From JBNKHG01 sp050290225 (GTDB taxonomy: Bacteria > Pseudomonadota > Gammaproteobacteria > Pseudomonadales > Cellvibrionaceae), in assembly GCA_050290225.1 (NCBI GenBank), contig JBNKHG010000094.1:62001-126000 (forward strand): 64,000 nucleotides of DNA, read 5' to 3'. Numbering within the stretch: the stretch's first letter is position 1; each line of letters starts with the position of its first letter. Of the stretch, positions 43,689 to 51,507 are shown piece by piece. Position numbers and translations under genes: made by a program. Below the pieces are notes generated by a model, which saw nothing but the letters and a program-made list of their open reading frames with translations, was not told where the DNA came from and did no database searches.

Positions 43689-44263
43689 CCTGCCTGCCGC
43701 CGGGCAAAGGCTTGGAGCAGGGGAAACAGCTGCCGAAAATCCGCTTCCAGAGCGGTATATTGCTCGACCATTCGGGGGTAGCAGTCTGTCAGTGGTGTGG
43801 GGCGGCTCAGGCGCTGGGCGATGCGTGCCAGTGCCACTTCAAGGGTCGGCAGGTCCCGGTAGTTCTCCAGTAGACGGAATTCCTGGGCTCGGTTACTGAA
43901 GCGTCGGGCGGACACAGGCAGTTGCGATGCCCGTTCCTGCAGTAGGGTGTAAATCGACTGGCAGTAGCTGTCCAGATCCAGGGGGTGGTAGTCATCCCAA
44001 TGGCGGGCGAGGAAGTGATCGTAGCAGAGATCGATGGCGATGCCGCCCACCCGCCGTAGTTCGGGCCCCAGGCGGGCGATACTTCTCTGCACGAGAGGCT
44101 GGGCGTCGCAGTGGCTGTCGATGCGTCGGTGCAGTTGAATTCCCTGCTCCACCCGGGCCGGCCAGCGTCCCTCAAGCGGCCCTTTGACAAAATCCCCCAG
44201 CCAGCCACCGAGCTGCATTTCGGCGTCATTGCCGGAAAGCAGCAGGTGTGCCAGGAAATTCAT
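43679..44263 (-). CDS. acpH: Acyl carrier protein phosphodiesterase AcpH
   Basis: Hydrolyses the 4'-phosphopantetheine arm from holo-ACP. The 194 residues start MNFLAHLLLSG with metal-ligand His, then LGGWLGDFVKGPLE, GIQLHRRIDSHCDAQ and DLCYDHFLARHW: an HD-like arrangement of His and Asp typical of the family. The C-terminal helices are complete. It is 13 bp downstream of gshA on the same strand, so probably cotranscribed, and convergently overlaps the FliL-like gene by 10 bp. Confidence 0.92.
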   Translation of the reverse strand: MNFLAHLLLSGNDAEMQLGGWLGDFVKGPLEGRWPARVEQGIQLHRRIDSHCDAQPLVQRSIARLGPELRRVGGIAIDLCYDHFLARHWDDYHPLDLDSYCQSIYTLLQERASQLPVSARRFSNRAQEFRLLENYRDLPTLEVALARIAQRLSRPTPLTDCYPRMVEQYTALEADFRQLFPLLQAFARRQAGYF

Positions 44264-44276
44264 GCTTAACTGCCCG

Positions 44277-45863
44277 TTACCCGCAGCAACGGTACTGGCC
44301 GTAGTAAGCGGCCAGGTAGTCGTCGAAGGGTGCCTGCTCCTGACTTTCCAGCTCTTGTTGCCGGGCCAGGGATTCCTCTGCCCGGGCCTCCATCGCTTCG
44401 CGGGTATCAGCCTTCAGTGGCGTGGCATTAAAGCTTTCTCGATGAGCTTGTGCCAGGTTCATGGCCAGGCGGAAGAAGGTGATATCCTGTTCGCGCATAT
44501 CGCGAAGAATACGCGCCGAAGGCGTCAACTCCGGATCGTCCAGCTTGGGATACTGAATCGCTACGGCGTCGGAGTAAGCGTTAGTGTTGTTGGCGCTGTC
44601 GAGCAGTTCCGCCACTGCTGCCACATCGCGGAGGATCGCTGTGCCCCAATGGGTCAGGGGTTGTTCGCCCTCGCTGTTGATCAGGGTCAGCTCCGGATCA
44701 CGGCCACGGTAGACAATACGCTTCTGGTTTTCCTGGATACTGCGGTATTCTGTCGGGTCTGTTTCCGGGCTGTCTTTTAACAGGCAGTAGACCATGAAGC
44801 TTTCAAGCAAGTGAATCTGTTCAGTGCTGATACCCAGGGGTTCATAGGGGTTAAGGTCGATGCAGCGCACCTCGATATATTCAACTCCGCCACGTTTGAG
44901 AGCTCTCAGGGCTGTTTCTCCGAATTGGGCGGTGCGCTTGGGTCGAATAGTGCTATAGAACTCATTTTCAATCTGCAGCAGGCTGGTATTGAGCTGTTTG
45001 TAGTTACCCTGTTCGCCCTTGAGGCCGATGGCCTCGTAATCCGGATGGCTTTTGGTGATGGCCTCGCAGAGGGTTTGCAGGTAGGTTTCCAGATTGTTGT
45101 AGCAAACGATCAGCTTTTCCTGAGCCGCGCTCTGGTAGCCCAGGTTGCCCATCCGCAACGAGGTGCCATAGGGTGCATGCAGGCTGTGATCATCCGCCCC
45201 AAAGGGTACAAGGTTGTGTTCGCGGCCGCGGACGAAGGAGCGGCAGACAGCCGGGGCGGCGCCGAACAGGTAAATAAGCAGCCAGAAGTAGCGGCGGAAG
45301 TTGCGGATCAGGCCGAAATAGCGCTCGGTTTTGAAGTCTTGCAGCGACAGCGGGCTCTGGGACTGCAGGTGCAGACTCTGCCAGAGCTGCTCTGGCAGGG
45401 AAAAATTGTAGTGGATGCCGGCGATGGTCTGCATCAGGCGACCGTAGCGATGGCCCAATCCCAGGCGGTAGATGGTCTTCATGCGGCCGGCATTGGAGGT
45501 GCCGTAACGGGCCACGGGAATATCCTCGTCTCTACCCAGCATACAGGGCATACTGGTCACCCACAGTGACTCATAGCCAATATTGGCGTAGGTAAAGCGG
45601 TGAATATCCTCCAGCTCCTGCAACAACCCCGGGATATCTTTATGGGGATGGGTGATAAATTCCAGTAACGCCTCGCTGTAGTCTGTGGTGATTTGCGAGT
45701 GCGTCAGCGCCGACCCCAGTGCCCGTGGATGCGGTGTTTGCGCCAGTTCACCACTGGGGGTGATCCGCAAGCTTTCCTTCTCTACACCGCGGCGTATGCC
45801 GCTCAGTAATGCCGCATTGCCGGAGGCAGCAAAGGCTCTGAGGTTCTGGCTAAATTTCGACAA
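44277..45863 (-). CDS. gshA: Glutamate-cysteine ligase GshA
   Basis: First enzyme of glutathione synthesis, proteobacterial type. I place the start at TTG 45863: GAGGA stands 7 nt upstream, it gives 528 residues, close to the E. coli size of 518, and the N-terminus SKFSQNLRAFAASGNAALL then GIRRGVEKESLRI aligns in register with known GshA. The longer frame from 45959 would overlap the upstream gene by 74 bp. Further marks are TTDYSEALLEFIT, YGTSNAGRMKTIYR, GIHYNFS and YIEVRCIDLNPYEPLGI. It lies 22 bp after the unknown 120-residue gene and 13 bp before acpH. Confidence 0.93.
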   Translation of the reverse strand: MSKFSQNLRAFAASGNAALLSGIRRGVEKESLRITPSGELAQTPHPRALGSALTHSQITTDYSEALLEFITHPHKDIPGLLQELEDIHRFTYANIGYESLWVTSMPCMLGRDEDIPVARYGTSNAGRMKTIYRLGLGHRYGRLMQTIAGIHYNFSLPEQLWQSLHLQSQSPLSLQDFKTERYFGLIRNFRRYFWLLIYLFGAAPAVCRSFVRGREHNLVPFGADDHSLHAPYGTSLRMGNLGYQSAAQEKLIVCYNNLETYLQTLCEAITKSHPDYEAIGLKGEQGNYKQLNTSLLQIENEFYSTIRPKRTAQFGETALRALKRGGVEYIEVRCIDLNPYEPLGISTEQIHLLESFMVYCLLKDSPETDPTEYRSIQENQKRIVYRGRDPELTLINSEGEQPLTHWGTAILRDVAAVAELLDSANNTNAYSDAVAIQYPKLDDPELTPSARILRDMREQDITFFRLAMNLAQAHRESFNATPLKADTREAMEARAEESLARQQELESQEQAPFDDYLAAYYGQYRCCG

Positions 45864-45885
45864 AATGGATTCCTCGGCTGGCAGT

Positions 45886-46248
45886 CTAGGTTTCGACAAC
45901 AGCGGCTGCAACAGGTTGATGAATGGCTGGCGGCTGTGTTTCCGCGCTGTCGGCTGCATTGTCGGGGAGCGGTTCGGATCCGGTTGCCGACGCGTTAGCT
46001 TCCATCACCGGGGACAGAGGGGGAAGGTGCTCATCGGCGATAACCGGGTTGTTGCGGTCATTCAATTCGCATTCCAACAGGTGCACCCGCTGGGTGTAGT
46101 CCTTAGAACTTACCTCAAACATCTGGTTGATGGCTTCGTCCCTGTGTGGCGTGCGAAAGAGCGCATTGGCGTCGCGGCCGTCCACCCACTCATTGTGCTT
46201 GTTAAGAAAAGCCTGGTGTTGGTTTTGCAGGATAAAAACGTTCTTCAT
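45886..46248 (-). CDS. Small protein of unknown function upstream of gshA
   Basis: A 120-residue soluble protein I do not assign to a named family. The N-terminal half (KNVFILQNQHQAFLNKHNEW, VDGRDANALFRTPHRDEAINQMFEVSSKD) looks compact and conserved. The C-terminal 45 residues are Pro/Ala/Glu-rich and probably disordered. No signal peptide, TM or Cys-pair. It ends 22 bp before the TTG start of gshA, suggesting one transcript and possible coupling. I believe similar short proteins accompany gshA in relatives, but could not check. The ribosome site before the ATG is weak (GAGAACCT). Confidence 0.65.
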   Translation of the reverse strand: MKNVFILQNQHQAFLNKHNEWVDGRDANALFRTPHRDEAINQMFEVSSKDYTQRVHLLECELNDRNNPVIADEHLPPLSPVMEANASATGSEPLPDNAADSAETQPPAIHQPVAAAVVET

Positions 46249-46365
46249 AGGTTCTCGATATATCTCGCCTATTTCTCTCTATATCTCTAACTTTCTCTAT
46301 CTCTTGCTATCACGCTTGCTACCGGCGCTACAGTGTAACGCTAATCGTGCGCCGGTAACACGGAT

Positions 46366-46779
46366 TTAGACTGTTGCCCAAATCAGTTTAATCAGCATTG
46401 CCCAGAGCAACAGGCAGGAGCCCAAATAGGCCAGAAACCGGTGCATTACTTTGTTATAGGTACACTGTACCAGGCTGTGCAATGCCCGCAAAAGCACAAA
46501 TCCCCAGGCCAGGGAGACCTGGGTGCCATCCACTTGGTCACTCACGGCCAGGGTCAGGCACAGGGCATAAAACACAATGGGGACTTCACACAGATTTTTA
46601 AAGTTGTTGGAGATATTGACGGTGTAGCTTGGCAGTTGCTCGATCCCCTGGGGGGTGGCGAAGGCGTGGGGAGGCAGCCCGGATTTGGCGATGGCCGGCA
46701 TCCGGGTGGCAAACAGTGCCAGCCATACCATTGCGGTGAGGGCCAGCATTGCGATAACGGGATAGATAATGGGGTTCAT
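46366..46779 (-). CDS. MAPEG family membrane protein
   Basis: A 137-residue integral membrane protein of the MAPEG superfamily (eicosanoid and glutathione metabolism related). Four hydrophobic helices are seen, with NFKNLCEVPIVFYALCLTLAV (about 62-82), containing the conserved Glu, and LRALHSLVQCTYNKVMHRF (about 98-116) with the Arg/His/Asn pattern. Bacterial members are uncharacterised in most cases; some are glutathione transferases, which would fit gshA nearby, but that link is inference. It is 117 bp upstream of the small gshA-linked gene on the same strand. Confidence 0.85.
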   Translation of the reverse strand: MNPIIYPVIAMLALTAMVWLALFATRMPAIAKSGLPPHAFATPQGIEQLPSYTVNISNNFKNLCEVPIVFYALCLTLAVSDQVDGTQVSLAWGFVLLRALHSLVQCTYNKVMHRFLAYLGSCLLLWAMLIKLIWATV

Positions 46780-47163
46780 GGTTGTGTCCTGGTCATTTTA
46801 TAGGTCTACAAAGGACCTTAAGACTACCAGTTTTTCGTTTTCGGTGCGGTGTGAAATCGAGACTGGCCCAATACCGGTAAAGTGGGGTATCCGGGAAGTG
46901 ATTGTTAACCCGTTGCAGGGGGAATTAAAAGGTTGTTTGGGCGTTTGTCCCGAAAGTATAACATTTCTGATGCCAACCGTTTTGCAAGGCAGTTGCAATT
47001 TCGCTAGCGTGCGAAGTTTGGTTTAAGAGGCAGGGAATTTCTTGCCGGGTTTGGATGGCAAGTCAATAATCATTGGGGAAAAGGCGAATGATCGTGGCTC
47101 AAAGGATCACGACCATTCGAATAAAAACTGCCAATCAAAAGCTGTGTGAACGGCGGGTAAAAA
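46780..47163. other. 384-bp gene-free region with a hairpin
   Basis: No convincing gene. A 12-bp stem with one mismatch (CGAATGATCGTG at 47085-47096 against CACGACCATTCG at 47108-47119) lies 45 bp past the frameshifted gene and could end its transcript. The rest, nearer MAPEG, probably holds that gene's promoter. Confidence 0.4.
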
Positions 47164-47420
47164 TTACTTTTGCTTACAGGCTTTCTTTGCAGTACGAATT
47201 TTGCTCTTGTGGCAGAAAGACTCGTCCACCAGGCACCACTTGATATTGCCATCATAGCAGATGATTTCACGCCTCTCTTTTTTACTGGCACATTTCGCTT
47301 GCAGTTTCTCGTAGTCGCGGCCGTCATCTCCAGTGAAACTGCCAACATTTATTATGGTATTGGGCCTGCATAGGACACAGACACAAAAGTCATTAAAAGG
47401 GCGGAAACAATATATTTCAT
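47164..47420 (-). pseudogene. Frameshifted small secreted Cys-containing protein
   Basis: ATG 47420 with GAGG 6 nt upstream begins a good signal peptide (MKYIVSALLMTFVSVSYA) but meets a stop at 47352 after 22 codons. In the overlapping frame reading begins right there and runs to 47164 as a Cys-containing domain: NVGSFTGDDGRDYEKLQAKC, then five Cys in all and a basic C-terminus KKACKQK. One extra C in the GGCCC run near 47362 would join the two parts into about 86 residues. Either a real one-base deletion or a sequencing error. The alternative is a 93-residue frame from 47445 without signal peptide. Function unknown; 147 bp downstream of tex. Confidence 0.6.
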
Positions 47421-47567
47421 GATAAACCTCGGATCTCATACTCACTAAGTTTCAATCATTGCCTGAAGGCGAATAGCAGCAAAGTATATCCGATGGAATT
47501 GTCCGAAAGTTGCCGCCAATGACTTTTTTGCCAAGGTTTACGCTCAAGGTATCTATGAGTGAGAAGA

Positions 47568-49931
47568 CTATTTCTTTCCTTTCAGGGCCTGTTGCAGCAG
47601 GGCTCCCATACTGCCCATTTGATTGCCGCCAGCGTTTTGCTGGCCGCCCTTGACATCGCCCTTGGCGCCGCGGTTTTGATGGCGTTTTTGCCCGCCGCCG
47701 GATTTTCGTTCGACTTTTTCGCCGGGTTGATCGTCCATGCGCATGGACAGCCCGATACGATTGCGCGGCACATCCACTTCCATCACTTTCACTTTAACAA
47801 TATCGCCCGCCTTGACCACATCGCGAGGATCTTTGACAAATGTATTGGACAATGCCGAGATATGAACCAGGCCGTCCTGGTGCACACCGATATCGACAAA
47901 AGCGCCGAAATTGGTGACATTGGTGATGGTGCCCTCCAGCACCATGCCGGGATTCAGGTCAGTGATTTTTTCCACCCCTTCCTGGAACCTGGCCGTTTTG
48001 AATTCCGGACGAGGGTCGCGACCGGGTTTGTCCAACTCGTTGATAATATCGGTCACCGTCGGCAGACCAAAGGTGTCGTCGGTGTAATCCGCCGGTTTCA
48101 GCCCGCGAAGGAAACTGGAGTCACCGATCAGACCCCTGATTTCGCGCTGGTTTTTAGCGGCAATTTTTTCCACCACGGAATAGGATTCCGGGTGCACTGC
48201 AGATGCATCCAGTGGGTTTTCGCCATTGGCGACACGCAAGAAACCTGCAGACAGCTCAAAAGTCTTGGCGCCAAAGCGGGACACCTGTTTTAAGTCCTCG
48301 CGGCTATTAAAGGCGCCATTATGGTCCCGAAACTCGACAATATTGTTGGCGATGCTCTGATTAAGTCCTGAGACTTTAGCCAACAGTGGCGCTGAAGCGG
48401 TGTTGACTTCCACACCCACGGCGTTGACGCAGTCCTCTACCACCGCGTCCAGGGAGCGTGCCAGTTGGGTTTGGGATACATCGTGCTGGTACTGGCCCAC
48501 GCCGATGGATTTGGGTTCGATTTTTACCAGCTCCGCCAGCGGGTCCTGCAGGCGGCGAGCGATGGAGATGGCCCCGCGGATGGTAACGTCCAGGTCCGGG
48601 AACTCCTTGGCGGCGAACTCACTGGCGGAGTAGACGGAGGCGCCAGACTCGTTGACCACCACGCTTTGCGCTTTGAGGTCCTTGTGGGTTTTCAGTACGT
48701 CTTTGACGAATTTTTCCGTCTCCCGCGAGGCGGTGCCATTACCGATGGCGATCAGACCCACATCGTGTTTTTTGCACAGGTGCACCAGGGTGGCCTCGGC
48801 CTCCTGCACCCTGTTTTGGGGTGGCGTGGGAAAGATGGCGCCATGATCCACTACCTTGCCGGTGGCATCCACCACCGCCACCTTAACCCCGGTTCTCAGA
48901 CCCGGGTCCAGGCCAATGGTGGCTTTTTGTCCAGCGGGAGCGGCCAGCAGCAAGTCCTTGAGGTTGGCCGCAAACACCTGAATGGCACCCTCTTCGGCTC
49001 GCTCGCGTATTTCGCTCAGCAGATCGGTTTCCAGGTGGGTCAGCAGTTTTACCCGCCAGGTCCAGCGCACCACTTCGCCCAGCCACTTGTCGGCGGCGCG
49101 GCCCTGCTCCCTGATATGCCAGTGATCCGCGACCATGGCCTCACAGGGGTGAGCAGTGCTGCGATCACGTTCGTCTCCCACGGTTACGGCGATGGTGAGC
49201 ACGCCCTCGTTGCGTCCTCGCAGGATGGCCAGAGCCCGGTGGGAGGGTATATCTTTCAGAGGTTCGTCATACTCGAAGTAGTCACGGAATTTGGCGCCTT
49301 CGTTTTCTTTGCCTTCCACCAGGCGGGCGCTGACCTGTCCTTCCTGCTTGAGGAACTCCCGTAGCCTGCCCAGCAGGCTGGCGTCCTCGGAGAATTTCTC
49401 CATCAGGATATACTTGGCGCCGTCGAGGGCGACTTTGGTATCGGTAATTTTTTTGCGTTCTTCAAGTTCACCCAGCGAAGGATCCTCGCCCTCACTGTAG
49501 AGGTACTTGCCAGCTTCAATTTCCGGATCGAGAGCGGGGTCGGCCAGAAGCGCTTCAGCCAGGGGGCCCAGCCCGGCTTCACGGGCGATCTGGCCCTTGG
49601 TGCGGCGTTTGGGCTTGTAAGGGAGATAGAGGTCTTCGAGACGGTTCTTGGTGTCCGCTTCGTTGATATCCCTGGCCAGCTCAGGCGTCAGTTTACCCTG
49701 CTCTTCAATACTCTTGAGGATGGTGGCGCGGCGATCTTCCAACTCCCTCAGGTAGCGCAGCCGTTCCTCCAGTGTACGTAGCTGACCGTCATCCAGACCT
49801 CCAGTCACCTCTTTGCGGTAGCGGGCAATAAAGGGCACGGTGGCGCCCTCGTCCAGCAACCCGATAGCGGCGCTGACCTGACGTTCCTGGGCGTTGAGTT
49901 CTTCGGCAATACGGAGGGAGATACTGTTCAT
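47568..49931 (-). CDS. tex: Transcription accessory protein Tex
   Basis: RNA-binding protein of 787 residues conserved across bacteria and related to eukaryotic Spt6. Domains in order: N-terminal helical Tex domain (about 1-190), YqgF/RNase H-like core (IGLDPGLRTGVKVAVVDATG, about 328), helix-hairpin-helix repeats (VGVEVNTASAPLLAKVSGL, FNSREDLKQVSRFG, about 500-560) and a C-terminal S1 domain (GMVLEGTITNVTNFGAFVDIG, about 650). A basic Gly/Asn/Gln-rich tail ends at GKK. It is monocistronic and divergent from the RND operon. Confidence 0.96.
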   Translation of the reverse strand: MNSISLRIAEELNAQERQVSAAIGLLDEGATVPFIARYRKEVTGGLDDGQLRTLEERLRYLRELEDRRATILKSIEEQGKLTPELARDINEADTKNRLEDLYLPYKPKRRTKGQIAREAGLGPLAEALLADPALDPEIEAGKYLYSEGEDPSLGELEERKKITDTKVALDGAKYILMEKFSEDASLLGRLREFLKQEGQVSARLVEGKENEGAKFRDYFEYDEPLKDIPSHRALAILRGRNEGVLTIAVTVGDERDRSTAHPCEAMVADHWHIREQGRAADKWLGEVVRWTWRVKLLTHLETDLLSEIRERAEEGAIQVFAANLKDLLLAAPAGQKATIGLDPGLRTGVKVAVVDATGKVVDHGAIFPTPPQNRVQEAEATLVHLCKKHDVGLIAIGNGTASRETEKFVKDVLKTHKDLKAQSVVVNESGASVYSASEFAAKEFPDLDVTIRGAISIARRLQDPLAELVKIEPKSIGVGQYQHDVSQTQLARSLDAVVEDCVNAVGVEVNTASAPLLAKVSGLNQSIANNIVEFRDHNGAFNSREDLKQVSRFGAKTFELSAGFLRVANGENPLDASAVHPESYSVVEKIAAKNQREIRGLIGDSSFLRGLKPADYTDDTFGLPTVTDIINELDKPGRDPRPEFKTARFQEGVEKITDLNPGMVLEGTITNVTNFGAFVDIGVHQDGLVHISALSNTFVKDPRDVVKAGDIVKVKVMEVDVPRNRIGLSMRMDDQPGEKVERKSGGGQKRHQNRGAKGDVKGGQQNAGGNQMGSMGALLQQALKGKK

Positions 49932-50300
49932 AGGGGACTGGCAACTCTACTTCGAAGACCCGGACATGGATCTATTGTTCTTATGGAAGGCCGGCATTAT
50001 GCGAAATTCTTGCGTGCGGGGACAACCTTGTTTTACGCCTTTTTTTATGGCTGAGCGGGGGGCTGTGACCGGATCGGCTTTGACTGTGTGAGTAAATGCA
50101 AGGGCGCTGTAAGGATAAGTAAAGTAACGGGACAGCGCTTCTGGCCATAGATACACTTTCGGGCTATTCGATGCCGATTCTGTAATCCATTTTCCGTCCC
50201 GGGAACCGGGGCTTTCTGTGCTCCGTTTGTGCGGATCGAAGCCTACTTACCCTACGCTTGTAGACAGGCGTCATTATCACCTTGAAGGAATACTCGTGTA
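49932..50300. other. 369-bp region between tex and the RND operon
   Basis: Divergent control region without a gene. An inverted repeat GCGCTGT (50104-50110) / ACAGCGC (50132-50138) could be an operator. The right end (50232-50299) is a member of the repeat family also found after the RND operon. Confidence 0.4.
50232..50299 (+). repeat. Repeat-family copy A upstream of RND operon
   Basis: Contains GCGTCATTATCACCTTGAAG (22 bp exact with 54890-54911 when the next GA is included) and CGGATCGAAGCCTACTTACC, which matches the complement of 54826-54850 with few changes. The AAGGA in its arm is the ribosome site candidate of the adaptor gene. Confidence 0.75.
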
Positions 50301-51506
50301 ATGAGTAATTTTATGATGCTTCGACGTATTCCGATGCCCCTCTTGATTCTTCTTGGCGGTGCCCTGCTGGTGTGGGGAGTGGCCACCCTCAGGCCGGTTC
50401 CAGAACCGGTAGCCGCCACCGCACCCGAACCTCTGCCGGTTGCTGTGGTGTTGGCAGACCCCAAACCCCAGTCCTTAAGCGTTACTTCCCAGGGTACGGT
50501 TATGCCCAGGCGTGACATTGATCTGGTGGCACAGGTGTCTGGCCGGGTGACCCAGGTGGCCGAGAGCTTTGTGGATGGCGGCTTTTTTGGCCGCGAGCGC
50601 CCTCTGGTGCAGATTGATGACCGCGATTACCGGTTGGCGCTGGTGAGTGCCGAGGCCCGGGTAGCGGAGGCGGCCCAGGTGTTGGCCACCGAACGCGGAC
50701 GCGTCCGCCAGGCCAAGCGGGAGTGGCGAGACCTGGGCAACATCGAGGCCAACGACCTGTTTCTGCGCAGGCCTCAGCTGGCAGCCGCCGAAGCTCAGTT
50801 GGAAGCCGCCAAGGCTGATCGTGATCAGGCGGCGCTCAACCTGGAGCGTACCAGCATCAGCGCGCCCTTTGCCGGACGGGTGCGCGAAACCCATGTCGAT
50901 TTGGGCCAGTATGTAACCGTGGGTACCCCAATCGCCAGTGTCTACGACAGTAGCGTGGCGGTGATCCGCCTGCCGCTGACAGACCGCCAGGCGGCATTGG
51001 TAGATTTGCCGTTCGGGTTTAACGCCCGGAACAAAGGGGAAAAGGCAGCACCTGCGGTGTTGCTGAGCGGCACCATCGCCGGTCAGCGCTACCACTGGCA
51101 GGGGCGCATCGTACGCACCGACGCCAGTGTTGATACCCGTTCACGGCTCTACTACGCCGTGGCGGAAGTGGTTGATCCCTACGTCGCCAACCCTGGCCAG
51201 GCTCAGGTGCCGCTGGTTGTTGGACTGTTTGTAGAGGCGGAAATCAGTGGGCGCGAGATTGAGCATGTCGTTACTCTACCTAAAAGCGCACTGATAAAAG
51301 GTGACCAGCTGTACACCCTGGACAAGCAGAACCGGGTCAAGCAAAAACGGGTGACCCTGCTTCACAGCGATGACCGTAAAGTCTGGGTCACTGGTGATCT
51401 CACCCAGGGCGAACCGGTTGTGGTGGGCCAGCAGGGGCTCTTGAGCGAGGGTTTGGTGGTGACGCCGGAACCGGCGCCGTTGAACAAGCTGGTCGCCGGG
51501 GGCTGA
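50301..51506 (+). CDS. RND efflux periplasmic adaptor (membrane fusion protein)
   Basis: Periplasmic adaptor of a resistance-nodulation-division pump. The 401 residues have an N-terminal membrane anchor (PLLILLGGALLVWGVATL), the lipoyl half-motifs (DLVAQVSGRVTQVAESFVDGG and ISAPFAGRVRETHVDLGQYV) flanking a coiled-coil hairpin (about 110-185), then beta-barrel and membrane-proximal domains (VVTLPKSALIKGDQLYTLD). The stop is one base before the permease ATG. The ATG at 50301 follows AAGGA by 11 nt. No lipobox is seen. Substrate unknown; no regulator or outer-membrane factor gene adjoins. Confidence 0.9.
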   Translation: MSNFMMLRRIPMPLLILLGGALLVWGVATLRPVPEPVAATAPEPLPVAVVLADPKPQSLSVTSQGTVMPRRDIDLVAQVSGRVTQVAESFVDGGFFGRERPLVQIDDRDYRLALVSAEARVAEAAQVLATERGRVRQAKREWRDLGNIEANDLFLRRPQLAAAEAQLEAAKADRDQAALNLERTSISAPFAGRVRETHVDLGQYVTVGTPIASVYDSSVAVIRLPLTDRQAALVDLPFGFNARNKGEKAAPAVLLSGTIAGQRYHWQGRIVRTDASVDTRSRLYYAVAEVVDPYVANPGQAQVPLVVGLFVEAEISGREIEHVVTLPKSALIKGDQLYTLDKQNRVKQKRVTLLHSDDRKVWVTGDLTQGEPVVVGQQGLLSEGLVVTPEPAPLNKLVAGG

Positions 51507-51507
51507 T

